From: Tamarix chinensis
Taxonomy: Eukaryota; Streptophyta; Magnoliopsida; Caryophyllales; Tamaricaceae
Assembly (NCBI GenBank): GCA_030549775.1
Contig: CM060175.1
Location: forward strand, 1,550,564 to 1,614,563
DNA length: 64,000 nt
Reading direction: 5' to 3'
Each line of letters begins with the position of its first letter. Position 1 is the first letter of the stretch. The notes beneath the pieces were generated by a model that saw nothing but the letters and a program-made list of their open reading frames with translations, searched no databases and was not told the DNA's origin. The translations under genes and the position numbers were made by a program. Below, piece by piece: positions 1 to 12,318 of this stretch.

Positions 1-3000
1 GTAAATCATGATAAATAAAAATGAGAGAAGTTTCATAAGCATAATTATGAGTACAATATTCAAAAATACATACAAATGAGATACCACGAATCTAAAAATA
101 AAAAAAAGTATCTAGGTAAACTATCGTCAAGATAACATGTCTCTAAGCCTAAAAGCTTTAATATAAAAAATCACTCTACCCCATATAATGAATCATAGAT
201 TGCAAAATAGTCCAATGGTCCTTATCTATCTACACATAGATAACAAGGTCATCTGCTTGTGGGAACAAGCATCACTCATAAAAAAGGATGGTCAGTATGC
301 TATGCACACAACAAGGTGACAATACAGTTGAGTGGGGATATAATAATTACATATTTTCACAAAGAAAGTAAACACACATGCAATATACTATAAGGGGATT
401 ATTGATTGATGCCTCATTATTAGATATAATAAATTCTATTCTTTTATTTATGTTGAGTTAAAGTACCCCTCTATTCTTAAACTAGTGGAATGTTCTAAAG
501 CACCTCTTAGATACAATATGCCTCAACCACTACTATCATCAAGCGGAATATATCCAATATATATTAGGAAAAAAATGCACATGAAGTACTATTTTTAAAT
601 TGGTGGAACAATTTAAAACACCTTTTAGGGACAACACACCTAAGTTACTATTATTGTCTGGCGAAATGGACCCAACATCACAATCTTAACTTACATAATC
701 TTCCAATTTAAATTATTAGTGTATTATTGAATAATTACTTATCTCAATAATATTATCATTCATTTTGAGTTTAGGGCCCCACTATTCTGAATATGATGGA
801 ATGAAATGATGCACATCTCAACAAAAAATCTACTTAAGCCATTATTATTATTCAGTGAACTAGACCCATAAAACACATCGGCCTGACTCATATGATCATT
901 CACTATAAATGATTAATGTCGTATTCATGATTGATTTGATAGTCATAAAAAATAATTAAATCAAATAAATCACAATCATATAGATAACAATGTCATTCTC
1001 GAGGGTCAAGATCTTTATACTTCTCCAAAAATCCTAATTTCGCATTTTAGGCATAACTTCTTTTCTATTTCTCTTTTATCCATAAAATTTAATATATATT
1101 TATCAAATTTTATTATTACTAATATCCCCAAAATTCAATACCTGACTCAAATATCTTACATATGCGATAATAACCCTATCTCAAAAGTTAATATTCACGA
1201 GACTTACAAAACCCTAGTTTTACAAGTATGTCATAACTTTTCCTATAAAGCACATACGACCATCAAATTTAATATACATTCATAAACCACCAACATTAAT
1301 AATATCTATGAAATTTGTATTCAAATACTAATGTTTCACACATATGATAATAGCCTCCCCGTTTTATGGTTACTATTTCCAAATTAAGCTATTTTCTCAT
1401 TTTATTTAACTTAGGCCATTCATAACTACTCAAAACATTACATATGTTCCCCTTATAATATTTTCAATTATATACCACAGTAAAATAAAATATTTTTATA
1501 GTAAATCCATATTGACAAAAATGTCTTTATAGCAACCAAATATCCTCATTTCATGAAAATCTTGTGTTTTGGTATATTTATATATAAATCCTACATTTAT
1601 CACCATATATCTTAAATACTCTTTTCTCACTTATCGTACTCTATTAAGTCTATATTGCAACTATATATTTTATCAATCTGCTTAGGGTTTTCAACATAAA
1701 ATAATATTTTAATAATATCGTATGCTTCTCAACTAACTTATTTCTCATCACACAACATCATATTATCATATCATATCATTAATAATAGGAATTTATCAAC
1801 ATGATAATACACATAGTCAAAAATAGCACATAAAACCTATACTATGACTAGTATCCTTACTGAAAAAGGTTCTAGTCTCTATACACATAAATCATATTCC
1901 TCCTTCTCTAGAGCTTTCAATAAATCATGTAAGAAACAAATAACAAAACACCAATAGGATTTACTAACATAATTAGGAAAAATCTAAAGCAATGCAAGAT
2001 AAAAGAATGGAGAAAACCTAAACTAAACCAAAGGGAGTAATTTGGGAAATCTTTGTGTAACAAATGAGTAGAAACGACAACAAATGATGAAGCTAAGGGG
2101 GTGGTAATGACACAATTTGATGTTTGTAGGTGGTGAGGAGTTGCCGAAGGGGCCAAAGGGTGGTGGTTATTGCTATGGACATGGCTAAAAGAAGGTGGGA
2201 GTTAAGGGAATGGAGGGAGCAACAACACCTTATGTCGTTGCTAAAGAGTGGAGACCAATAGAGGAGACCGAAGAAGGGTGGTGGGTTGTGGTGGATTTAG
2301 TTGAAGATGGGGGAGGAGTGTGGTGGTGATTTTTGCAAAAGGAAGAGGGCAGAAATGGTGGGTTTTACTAGTAGTAGGGGTAGGATCAGTGGAAGCTTTA
2401 GGAGGTAGTGGTGAGAGAATGGTAAAGGAGGTTGAAGGTGGTGGGTGGTGGACAAAAGTTGGGGTTCAGTTGTTTTAGCCAAAGGTGGTGAGGGTGTGCT
2501 CAATGAGTTGTATTGGTGCAAGAGGTGACGGAATGGCAATTTCAATTGGTGCTTAGGGGTGGTGTTCGGTAGGGGTTGCTGATGGAGGGGTTGTTGGACT
2601 ATTTTCATAATGGTAAGGAGGAGAAAAAAGAGGAGAGAAAGGATATGTTTCTTCGATTAGGTTTTTGATAGAAAATTAAGGGAGATGAAACGTTTTTAGA
2701 GAAAAAGGCAAACAGAAGGTGAAGAGGACAGGTGAGGTATGATCAGACATGGATTATAACGAGCAAATCAGGCAAGGATTGGTATGAGTGGGAAATGATA
2801 TTTAAGTAGGCATGACATGTTAGAGGCATGGTAGGTATTAGTGAAGAATTCACATGTAGGAAGAAAAAGAAATTAGGAGAAGGAAAGAAGAAACCGGCTA
2901 GAGAACAAAAAAAATAAGGATGAAAAATAATAAGTGTAGGTTTAGAATTAGAATTAGGTTAAGATAGTTTCATCTTAGGGTATAGGTATAATTTATTTTA

Positions 3001-3144
3001 TAACTTAGGGTTAGGATTAGATTAAAGTATTAATAATTCTATGTATATATTAAGATAAGGTAATATATTAATTTCTCGAGATTAGAATAAAGTTGCAATA
3101 TTAATCACTCGTGATTAAATTTAGCTAGAATTTAGGGTATTACA
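1..3144 (-). mobile_element. 3' LTR of gypsy element A (runs off the window start)
   Basis: Reading the minus strand, a polypurine tract (about 3145-3160, core AAAGGGGTAGTGA) is followed at once by TGTAATACCC, a typical start of a long plant Ty3/gypsy LTR. The LTR runs toward position 1 and its far end is not in the window. Around 240-330 it shares a motif block (gggaacaagcatcac, aaaaaggatggtcagta) with 5870-5900 of the solo LTR further right, so the two LTRs are relatives in the same orientation. No gene is visible here. The short reading frames at 1917-2156 and 2297-2608 are low-complexity and are taken as LTR sequence. Confidence 0.7.
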
Positions 3145-5364
3145 TCACTACCCCTTTAAAATAGAATTTAACCCCAAAGTAAAAAAGTCAATGTTAGGGA
3201 ATAATAGAAAAATGATGTAAGGAAATGTGATCTTGGCGGTTAACTCTACCTGAGCTAACACTATACCACTGGGGATTACCCCCTTAAATGAGAGAGAAAC
3301 CTCAAAACCTAACACCCATATACTACAAAGCTCGTGTAACTCGCACGTATCCTTCTGGGTCTCCCAGGTTGCCTCCTCTATCCATGATGACTCTAAAGAA
3401 TCTTCATGAATGAAACTAAGCTCATTTGGGTCTGACACACCTTATTGTCAAGAATCCGTAAAGGAACCTCCTCATAATATAAGGAATTGTCGAGCCTAAT
3501 CTCGTGGAAAGGATCTACAACATACTTCCTCAGTTGAGAGATGTTGAAGACATTATGAACTCAAGCCAACTTTGGTGGAAGTGTTAGGTGGTATGCAACC
3601 TTGTTAACTCTATCAATAATCTCATAAGGACTAATGTATCTCAGGCTCAGCTTATCCTTCTGACCAAATCTCTATGCCTCTTTAATAGGTGAAACTCTCA
3701 ACAGAACTCTATCCCCGGGCTCAAATCCTTCACTACAACAACTCTATCTACCTAGCACTTCTAGTAACTCTGTGATGCTCTCATTGTGTATTGGATCAAC
3801 CAAACCTACCAATTCATCTCCTCAATCATATCTAGTTTAAGTATAACAATCTCCCTAATGTCGCTCCAACATAAGGGTGTATGACACTTGCATCTATACA
3901 ATACCTTGTAGGGTGGCATCCTTATGCTAGCATGATAATTATTATTGTATAAGAACTCAACAAAATGTAGATGTTCCTCCCAACTACCCTAGAGATCCAA
4001 AATGCAAGCCCATAACATATCATTGTGTGTCTAAATCATCCTCTCAGCCCGCCCATCCGTAGCTAGGTGGAAGGCAGGATTCTTCCTCAATCTCATACCC
4101 ATACTATCCTACAACTTCCCTCAAAATTACTAAGGGAATCTTAAATCTTGATTGGAAACTATGTCAATAGGTATACCATGCCTACTCTCTACAAATATAA
4201 TATAAGCACCTACCAGCTAATCCATACTCTAAGTTGACTTTATCAACATAAATAGTGCTAACTTAGTTAACCAATCAACGATCACCTAAATAGTATCATA
4301 CCTGTTACAAGTCCTTGGTATCCTACTTACAAAATCCATCGAGATAGAGTCCCACTTCCACCTCAAACATCTAAATGTTGGACTAATCCTATAGGCCTCC
4401 GATGGTTGATCTTTACCTTCTAACAGGTTAAACACCTCAAAACGAACTCCACTACCTGTCAATTCATGCAAGGCCACTAGTAAATCCTCTTAAGGTCCTT
4501 GTACAATTTATATCCTCCTAAGTAGACAAAATGCAGAGTATAATGACCTTCCTCTAATATCTGGTGCTTTAGATTAGTGCAACTCTGAATTACAAACAAA
4601 CAACCTTTATAGCAAGTGCTTCCATCCACATGAATTTGGAAACCCTCAACTCGATCATCTTAAATCTTTTGCAAAATTCTCTCAATCTTAACATAGCTAG
4701 GTTGTTCCACTCAAATCTCATTAAAACTACTTGATTAATCATCTATGCACACATTTGGACCTCTAGGTCACCATGGTGGATCAACTTTATTCCCATGTTT
4801 TGAAGCTCATCCAACAACCTACTAGCCATCACAAAAGCACTCCAAAGTGTGATATCTTCTACTCAAGGCATATGCAATGACGTTGACCTTACACTTGTGG
4901 TAGGTAACCTCGATATCATAGTCTTTCACTAACTCTAGGCATCTCCTTTACCTCATATTTAACTCTTTTTGAGTGAATATATACTAGAATCCCTTATGGT
5001 CGGTGACGAATCTACATGAAGTCCCATATAAATAATGCCTACAAATTATCAACACAAAGATGACTACTGCCAACTCTAAGTCATGCATTTGGTAGTTTTG
5101 CTCATGCTAGTAAAACTAACAAGAAGCGTAAGCCACTACTTTACTATGGTGCATCAATACAAAACCCAATCTGTGTATTGATGAATCACTACAGACCCCA
5201 AACCCTTCCGATTCCAATGGCATAGTCAAAACTAGTGTCGTAGCCAAACTCTCTAACTTCTAAAATTCTCTTCACATGTACCAACCCAATAAAATATAGT
5301 CATCTTATTTAGAAGGTTCATCAAGAGACGAGCTACCCTTGAGAAGTCCTTAACACTCTATAGT
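3145..5364 (-). pseudogene. Gypsy element A, distal half: RNase H, integrase, chromodomain-like end (broken)
   Basis: On the minus strand this carries degenerate pol fragments in the order expected toward the 3' end: RNase H remains (about 5340-4750), integrase with a WKWDSISMDFVSRIPRT block (4286-4477), and a C-terminal stretch with SWIEEATWET (3148-3438), the usual chromodomain-type ending of Tekay/Del-like chromoviruses. Stops and frameshifts separate the pieces, so no intact polyprotein is possible. The 5' half of the same coding region lies at 10413-12110, beyond an inserted solo LTR. Confidence 0.8.
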
Positions 5365-6119
5365 TATAACACCCCAAAATTGACTATTTTGTTTTTAAGC
5401 GGAATAATTTTAAATTAAAATCCATGAATTCTGGGGATGTTATCGCCACATTTAGTACCAAACTGGTTCTCTCCGACCGTTTTAGTACCAAGTGCTAATG
5501 CTAAAGAAAAGATTAACATTTAAACTCAAACCAAGAGTTCATAAAACAACTAGAAAGAATCATACATAAAAAATTAGAGTACGTGTAAAAGAATCATGAA
5601 TCACAGTACATGGTCAAAATTCCAGAAAAAGAAAAAATAACACTTTCATAAGATAAAAGGTTCATCTCGAAACTCAATACAAAATGTTCACTTATAAAGG
5701 GAAGAATCTGATACAAAAAGAATAATAGAAATAAATAAGATAACAAGAAGAGCGGATCCGACTACACTACTCTCAAACTTCGAGCCAAAACATGCTCAAC
5801 ACTCAGCTCCGTCAGATGTCTTGCCCACCTGCACAAAGTCATAAGGGCCTACTGCTCGTGGGAATGAGCATCACCCATAAAAAAGGTGATCGGTACGCAA
5901 CGTACTAGGTAAGGTAACCGAGTACTAAGGCCAACACATAAAATCACATAAACCATGCATACGAATAAAAGAACATAAAGATCATTATGATAATATAATA
6001 TTGATCAATCATTCGGGTACATACATAAAGGCCCAAGAAGTCGAGATTAATTATTTAATTAATCTTTTATCAGAAGTCGATTCACACCATGCTCTTTATT
6101 AACCCATGTAAGTACAAGA

Positions 6120-6520
6120 ACCTCCCACTATTTTAATCGATGGATTGGTTACACATAGGGCATCCTAACCTAACCACTATTATAACTGGTGGATCGGTCA
6201 CGCATAGGGTAAAAACCCTAACCACTATTCCTTACCGGTGGATCAGTTTAGTTCCTGCTCGCATATAATTCCACTATAAGTAATTAGTATCTTTTAGGTG
6301 CTTTAGCAAAACTCTGGTTTTTGTTTATTGAGCTCGGAAACCCCCCACTCTTATAATTGGTGGATCGATTATGCATAGGGCAGCTTTCTCTAACCATTAT
6401 TATAATCAGTGGATCGCTCACACATAGGGTAAAAATCCTAACCACTATTATAATCAGTAGATCGGTTACACATAGTGTAAAAACCCTAACTACTATTCCT
6501 GACCGGTGGATCGGCTGGTC
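6120..6520. repeat. Tandem repeat, unit about 50 bp, in the solo LTR
   Basis: The words accactattataa, ggtggatcggt and acatagggtaaaaacccta recur about every 50 bp at 6120-6250 and again at 6350-6510, with an unrelated stretch between. The units are diverged. Confidence 0.7.
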
Positions 6521-6679
6521 CTGTCTTAATATCTTCCACTTTAAGTAATTAATATATTAAGTATCTTATCCAGAAGCTTTCACCCTAGACATGAATGAAT
6601 CACTCCCTTTACACTTCACACATCACAGATCATAGATTCCATATTCATCATCATACTTTATTCACCAAGTACACACGTG

Positions 6680-6840
6680 CTACCACCGAACCCTAGTTAG
6701 TAATATCCAAACCTTAGTTAACCACAACAACCCATAGTTAATCACTCCAAACCCTAGTTATCCACAACCAACCATAGTTAACCAATCCAAACCCTAGTTT
6801 CACAACAACCCATAGTTAATCACTCCAAACCCTAGCTCAG
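6680..6840. repeat. Short degenerate repeat with telomere-like AACCCTAG words
   Basis: Alternating words aaaccctagtta and acccatagttaa(c/t)ca recur every 30-40 bp. The resemblance to the plant telomere unit is limited to single words separated by other sequence. Confidence 0.55.
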
Positions 6841-6994
6841 TCTCCTACGTACCCAAATAATGCTCCATGTACTATTTTCCATCCAAAGTATTCAACCACC
6901 CAAACAACGCTTATATTACCATCCTCACATCCCAAATCAACTTTTCATATGTTAATTTCACTCCTATGCAGCTTTACACACCTCATGGAACCTT

Positions 6995-7400
6995 TTGAAC
7001 TTTTCATGCAAAACCCTAAGTCCGTCCATACGAAACCCTAAATTCATTCATGCAAAGCCCAAGATTCCGTCATTCAAAACCCTAGATTCAATCCACACAA
7101 AACCAAAGATTCATCCATACCAAACCCTAGATTCAAACCATATAAAACCAAAAACTTGTCCATACCAAACCCTAAATTCAATCCATATAAAACCAAAGAT
7201 TCATCCATACCAAACCTTAAATTCAATCCATAAAAAACCAAAGATTCATATATACCAAACCCTAGATTCAAACTATATAAAACCCAAAGATTCATCCATA
7301 CTAAACCCTGAATTCAATCCATACCAAACCAAAGATTCATCCTTACCAAACCCCAAATTCAAACCATATAAAACCATATGTTCATCCATACAATACCCTA
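6995..7400. repeat. 45-bp minisatellite in the solo LTR
   Basis: Seven or so units carry accaaaccctagattcaa followed by ccatataaaaccaaagattc. Because 45 is a multiple of three, the array reads open on both strands (a plus frame 6995-7519 repeats KPKIHPYQTL-like words every 15 residues). This openness follows from the repeat and is not evidence for a gene. Confidence 0.75.
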
Positions 7401-7620
7401 CATTAGATCCTCCCATACAAAACCATAAATTAGATTCTCCCATACAAAACCATAAATTAAATTCTCCCATACAAAACCATAGATTAAATTCTCTCACACA
7501 AAAGCATAGAAGACTATAAATTAGATTCTCCCTCACGAAACTATAAATTAGATCCTCCCATAAGAAACCATAAGTTATATTCTCCCACACAAAACCATAA
7601 ATTATATTCTCTCACATGAA
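7400..7620. repeat. About 27-bp minisatellite in the solo LTR
   Basis: The unit is close to cccatacaaaaccataaatt plus agattct, repeated about seven times with point changes. It directly follows the 45-bp array. Confidence 0.7.
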
Positions 7621-8268
7621 ACCCTACATTTCCCATTTTATTCTTCCACTTATAAATCATTAAAATACTTAGGTCAACTCACATCCCTTGGTCAACTTCT
7701 TTCCCTCATTCTCCATTTTCATCCTTTCCCTCACATAAACCACATCAACACCCTCACATGCATGTCTTACAGGGCCACAACACATATCATCACATATACA
7801 TAATACACATGCCATATAACAACACAAGAACATGTTTGAACTCCATGTCATACCATATACACAATAATTACAATAATAACATAGGTTCTATAACATACAA
7901 GGCATATACTACACATCAACACACAATAGGCCTTAGTAACCCCTTACCTAAAACGACACCGGTCTTGTAGTATGCTCCTATGCCTCCTTAGGGCTTTGAC
8001 AAAATAATAACATATTAATAAAAATAACATTAACAAATTTCTAACTTTACTAAAGATATAAGAAATAATAGAATTATTATAAAAGTCAATAATATAGGGT
8101 AGAAGACTTTACCCTAATAATATAAATGGTACTAAAATAGTAAAAGCAAAGATACTAAAAATAATATAAGTAATTATAAATAAGAATAATAATAATAACA
8201 ACAATAATAATAATACAAAGGATATTATTCAAAACCAAAGTAAAATAAAGGCTTTAGCCCTTTTACTA

Positions 8269-8269
8269 A

Positions 8270-8334
<65 letters not shown>
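8269..8334. repeat. (AAT)n microsatellite
   Basis: More than twenty uninterrupted AAT units. The poly-Ile and poly-Leu frames over it are artefacts of the repeat. Confidence 0.95.
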
Positions 8335-8336
<2 letters not shown>

Positions 8337-8613
8337 GCTAATGATAAAAATAATGATACTAATAATAATAACAACAACAACAACAATAATAATAACAATA
8401 ATACTAATAATAGCAACACTAATGGTAAAATAGGTGTAATATTAATAATGGAATAATAATAATAACAATCTCAAAATAGTAATAATAAAAATAATAATTA
8501 TAATAATAAACACATAATAATAATAATAGTAATAATATAAACAATAAGAATAATAATAAAATTGAAATAAAAATACAATAGGGCTTAAGCCCTCAACAGA
8601 AATAATAATCAAA

Positions 8614-8616
<3 letters not shown>

Positions 8617-8684
<68 letters not shown>
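8617..8684. repeat. (AAT)n microsatellite, second tract
   Basis: About 22 AAT units, about 280 bp from the first tract. The sequence between the tracts is itself made largely of imperfect AAT units. Confidence 0.95.
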
Positions 8685-10412
8685 CGTATTCATATTCAAA
8701 TAAATGAAATAAAATAAATTATGGCTTGCAAAAATAGGGAAAAGGGTTGAGACGGTCTAGGTTCAACCTTAGGCTGGAGGGGATGGGCGGCACCAGTGGT
8801 GGTGCACGGAGGCGGTGGCCGGAAAAAGGGAAGAAAAGGGTAAAAGTTGAATGTTGGGAAAAATATAGGGAGAATTAAGGTGGGAGTTGGGGTTTTAAGA
8901 CTACCTAGAGGGAGAGGAACAGAATGGAGGTGGCGGCACATCCAAAGGTGGTGGCACACAGTGGCGGTGGTGGTGGCCGAATGGATAAGAAGGAGAGAAA
9001 GAGAGGAGGAGAGGGTGGGAGAGGAAAAGAAAGGTAGGGGAAGGTAGATGATGGTTTGCAAAATAGAATGGGAGGTGAAAGAAGAGGCAGAATAGGTGGC
9101 TAAGGGTGGTGCGAAGGGCGGCGGAGGTTAAAGAGAGGGTTGTTCAGGAAGACTACTTCGCACAGCCGGGGTGGCTTGTAGTGGAAGAATTGAGGGATAT
9201 GGGACATTTAGTTAGCTAGAGGTCGGTGCAAGGAAGAGTTTGGTGGCCAAAGATGGCGACAAAGTTGGCCGGAGGCAGCGCACGAAGCATCTAAAGGGGC
9301 GGCGACGAAAATGGATGATTTCTGGGTTGGAGACCAAAAATTTGACACAGGGTAGATCATGGGGGTATTTATGGAGTTAGAGGAGAGTTTAGGGGTATGT
9401 GGGTCGGTGACGGGAGAGGGCAGGTTGGTTCGGGCTCACCGGCGGTGGCAAAAGTCGGCGAAATGCTAACGGCAGGATGGTTGTGCACAGAAAAAGAAGG
9501 AAGACTGCGCGAGAAATGGAAGGAGTAGGTTGGGTCATCGTGACTGGTGGAATGACGGGGAAAATAAGGGAGAAACGACCGGCTAAACGAGCTAGATCAG
9601 CGGTGTCATTTTTGGAGGTGGCTGGTCGACGATAATGGCAGGTGCGATTGGTGGGGGGAGAAGAAGAAAAGAGGAAGAAAGGGCTGGATCGGCGGTCCAG
9701 AAGGAAACAAAAGAAAAAAAGAGAGGAAAGAACCGGGGCAGGCGCTATCATTAAAACATGGGGCAAGACGTAGCGTTTAGGAAAAAAATGAATAAAACGC
9801 TGTGCTGCTAGGGAGAAGGAAGGAGGATTGGTTGCGCAGGCTGGACCGCACAGAAGGAAAGGAAGGAGGAAGGGGAACTTGGGCTGCTAGGATAGGCCTA
9901 ATTCGGGGGAGGAGAAAAAGAAAAGAAGAAGAAAGAAAAAGAAAAAAAAAAGAAAGGAAAAAGGAAGAAAGAAAAGGAAAAAGGAAAAAAAGGAAAAAGA
10001 AAAATAGTGGTTGGGTTAATTAAATTAATTAGGATATTTGGGATATAATAATATTTAAATCCCTTTTTAGGCTAATTGAGGGTTTTTGAAAGATTTTCCA
10101 TAAATTCCATTTTAATTAGCAAAACACCCTAATTTTCTCCAATTAAATTATTTATAAAATTATTATTAATTTGAAACTATTTTCTATTTCTTATTTTAAA
10201 TAAAATAATTCATTTAATTAATTTCTAAAATAAAATCCTTAATTAGCTAAAATACTCAAATTTCACCTAATTAAAATATTTATAAATTTCTTTTTGATTT
10301 ATCCTAATTAATTTTCTTTTATTTTAATAAATATAATTTATTTAATTAATTTTTTTCTAATAAAATATTATTTAATAATAATTAATAAAATTATAATTTT
10401 TGGGGCATTTCA

Positions 10413-12110
10413 ATAGTATCCGACCAAACCCAAAAAACTATGAACGTTGAGGACACTAGTGGATGCCTTCCACTCAGTCATGGCTAAAATATTCACCGAA
10501 TCCATAATGAATCCTCTTATGGATACCACATGACCTAAAAATATAACCTCTTTGAGTCAACACTCATACTTAGAATATTTGGCATACAACTTATGCTCTC
10601 AGAGATGTGAAATAATTGTACATGAGTGTTACTCATACTCCTCTCCACTTCAAGAGTATATCAAGATGTCATATATGAAAACCACTACAAACTAATTGTG
10701 GAATGATTGAAAAATCCTGATCATTAAGTTTATAGAGATAACATGCACATTGGTGAGCCTAAAAGGCATCACCATGAACTTATAATGCCTGTATCATGTC
10801 CTAAAAGTAATCTTCATGATGTATGTCATGGCAAAGCACCCCAAAGCTAATCGAACAAGTCATTGATCTTCAAAAGCTAGTAGTGGTTCTTCACCATCAA
10901 CTAATTCAAACCCCAATAATTTATATACAAACAAAGACTCCCACCATTCTTCTTCATGAACAAAACTAGTGCTCCCCATGGAGTCACACTCGAGCAAATA
11001 TACCCATGAGCCAATAAATCCTCTAACTTAACCTTTAACTCTTGTAACTCTACCATGTCATCTGGTAAAGTGCCTTTAAAATTGGCTTTGCCCCTACTAC
11101 TAACTCAATAGTAAAATCTATCTCATGTATGGCAGAATCTTTGGTATCTCCTCTAGAAATACATTAAGAAGCTATTAGGAAACTTGAATATCCTCTAATG
11201 TTGACACATCCTTGTTCAATTTCTCATCTCCGCACAAATAAATGAGGTAAACTCTTTATACCAAAGAGTACAATGCATAGGAATATTTAAAATTCATCAT
11301 AGATATTGGCTTATATATCCTATAGGAGACCCTAGCACCTTGAGGTCCCTACAACACTGCTTACTCCTATATGGAATCTATCACTGCTCAATATTTTCCT
11401 AACATATCCATCCCTAGTATAATATAAAAGTCCCAATGGTCTAACTTAACCAAGTCCATTATGAACTCTACCCTACATATGTCTAAGGCTACATCCGAGT
11501 AGAGCCTAGTGTAGTCAAATCTATCCCAAAAGTCAACATCACAAATATAGATACACTAGAAGATGGAGATAAGGTAGGTCTAGTAATAAATGCAGTAAAC
11601 ACAAATGACATGTATGCTCTTGAATGAAATAATACATACGCTAGTAACGAGATGATGGAGAAAATACTAGTGACCACATCCAGCTACCAATTAACCTCTA
11701 CCTAGCTGATGACATTCAGACACTTGCCTAACTTTACCCCTTATTATCCTCCATAATACCTTCCATCTCTCTAAGTCTATCCTCCTCCCTAAAGAAAAGA
11801 GGGCCAGGCCCTTATGGTCTCTGCTTAGCCTCCTAGGTTTGTCAGTAAGCTGGGGTACATGCCCTCTACTACTACTAGTGGTAGGGTTGGCCCTTATGGA
11901 CTCACCGACCCCTATGCTTGGTGCAAACATCAACAACTTTGTAAATTGGGTGTGGTACTATCTCACCGTCATGCTCCCCTAAGTTAGCTATAGGAACTCC
12001 TTCAACTTATCATTTTAAGACTCATAGGGTAAAACATGGTGCGGATCACCATTTTAAATTCATCACAAGACATTAGTGCTCCTCCCTACACATAATGACC
12101 TACTCACTAG
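10413..12110 (-). pseudogene. Gypsy element A, proximal half: gag, protease, reverse transcriptase (broken)
   Basis: On the minus strand, from high to low coordinate: gag remains (about 12110-11691); a protease-like stretch reading AYVLFHSRAYMSF where the family has VLFDSGATHSF (11489-11677), so the catalytic Asp-Ser/Thr-Gly is lost; a linker reading ILGMDMLGKY where the family has ILGMDWL (about 11395-11440); and reverse transcriptase remains ending in SFLGLVGYYR at the solo LTR. The GYYR segment is cut by the insertion and continues at 5364. Many stops. This is the left part of the same element as 3145-5364. Confidence 0.75.
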
Positions 12111-12318
12111 CTGTCCATGGCTAATTGCAAAATTGATCCACCGCCACCATGATGGAACCACATCCTTCTAAAGTAGGGAGTGCTAAGGTGAAATCTATAG
12201 AGATGCTTTCTAGTGGAATCTTTAGAATTTGAAGAGGCTCTAGTAGACCAATAGGCTTGTTTGGATCCACCTTTTGTAATTCCCTCCTTAGGTTGTCCAC
12301 TTCGACACATAGAGTTAA
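12111..12318 (-). pseudogene. Short gypsy integrase fragment, duplicate of a part of element C
   Basis: This stretch resembles 19252-19577 in order and orientation: words catgatggaa(c/t)cacatccttcta, gtaggga and ttttgtaattcc are shared, and it lacks about 145 bp that the copy in element C has. The minus-strand reading matches the MVVVDRFSKY region of gypsy integrases. It ends exactly where LTR B begins. Confidence 0.65.

Larger units (their letters stand above)
5365..10412 (-). mobile_element. Giant (about 5.05 kb) solo gypsy LTR with perfect target-site duplication
   Basis: The plus-strand termini are TATAACACCCC and GGGGCATTTCA. On the minus strand this is TGAAATGCCCC to GGGGTGTTATA, the near-palindromic ends of long gypsy LTRs, with the last TG/CA pair mutated at one side. 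The 5-bp word atagt occurs directly outside both ends (5360-5364 and 10413-10417). The flanks are two halves of one reverse transcriptase/RNase H region, so the insertion split an older element. No pol domain lies inside, hence a solo LTR. It contains minisatellites, two AAT microsatellites, a GC- and G-rich block at 8760-9770 and an AT-rich block at 10020-10400. Reading frames inside are low-complexity. Confidence 0.8.

Noticed and set aside
6680..7300. Possible interstitial telomere repeats (AAACCCTA words)
   Set aside because: Words are isolated by 20-40 bp of other sequence and never form a contiguous TTTAGGG array.
6995..7519. 174-codon plus frame with repeated KPKIHPYQTL words
   Set aside because: Produced by a 45-bp minisatellite; the opposite strand is open too for the same reason.
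8225..8699. Poly-Leu/Ile frames that look like membrane proteins
   Set aside because: Translations of AAT microsatellites.
9389..10023. Minus and plus frames in the G-rich block (125 and 73 codons)
   Set aside because: Part of the solo LTR; purine-rich low complexity with Arg/Lys/Glu runs, no domain.
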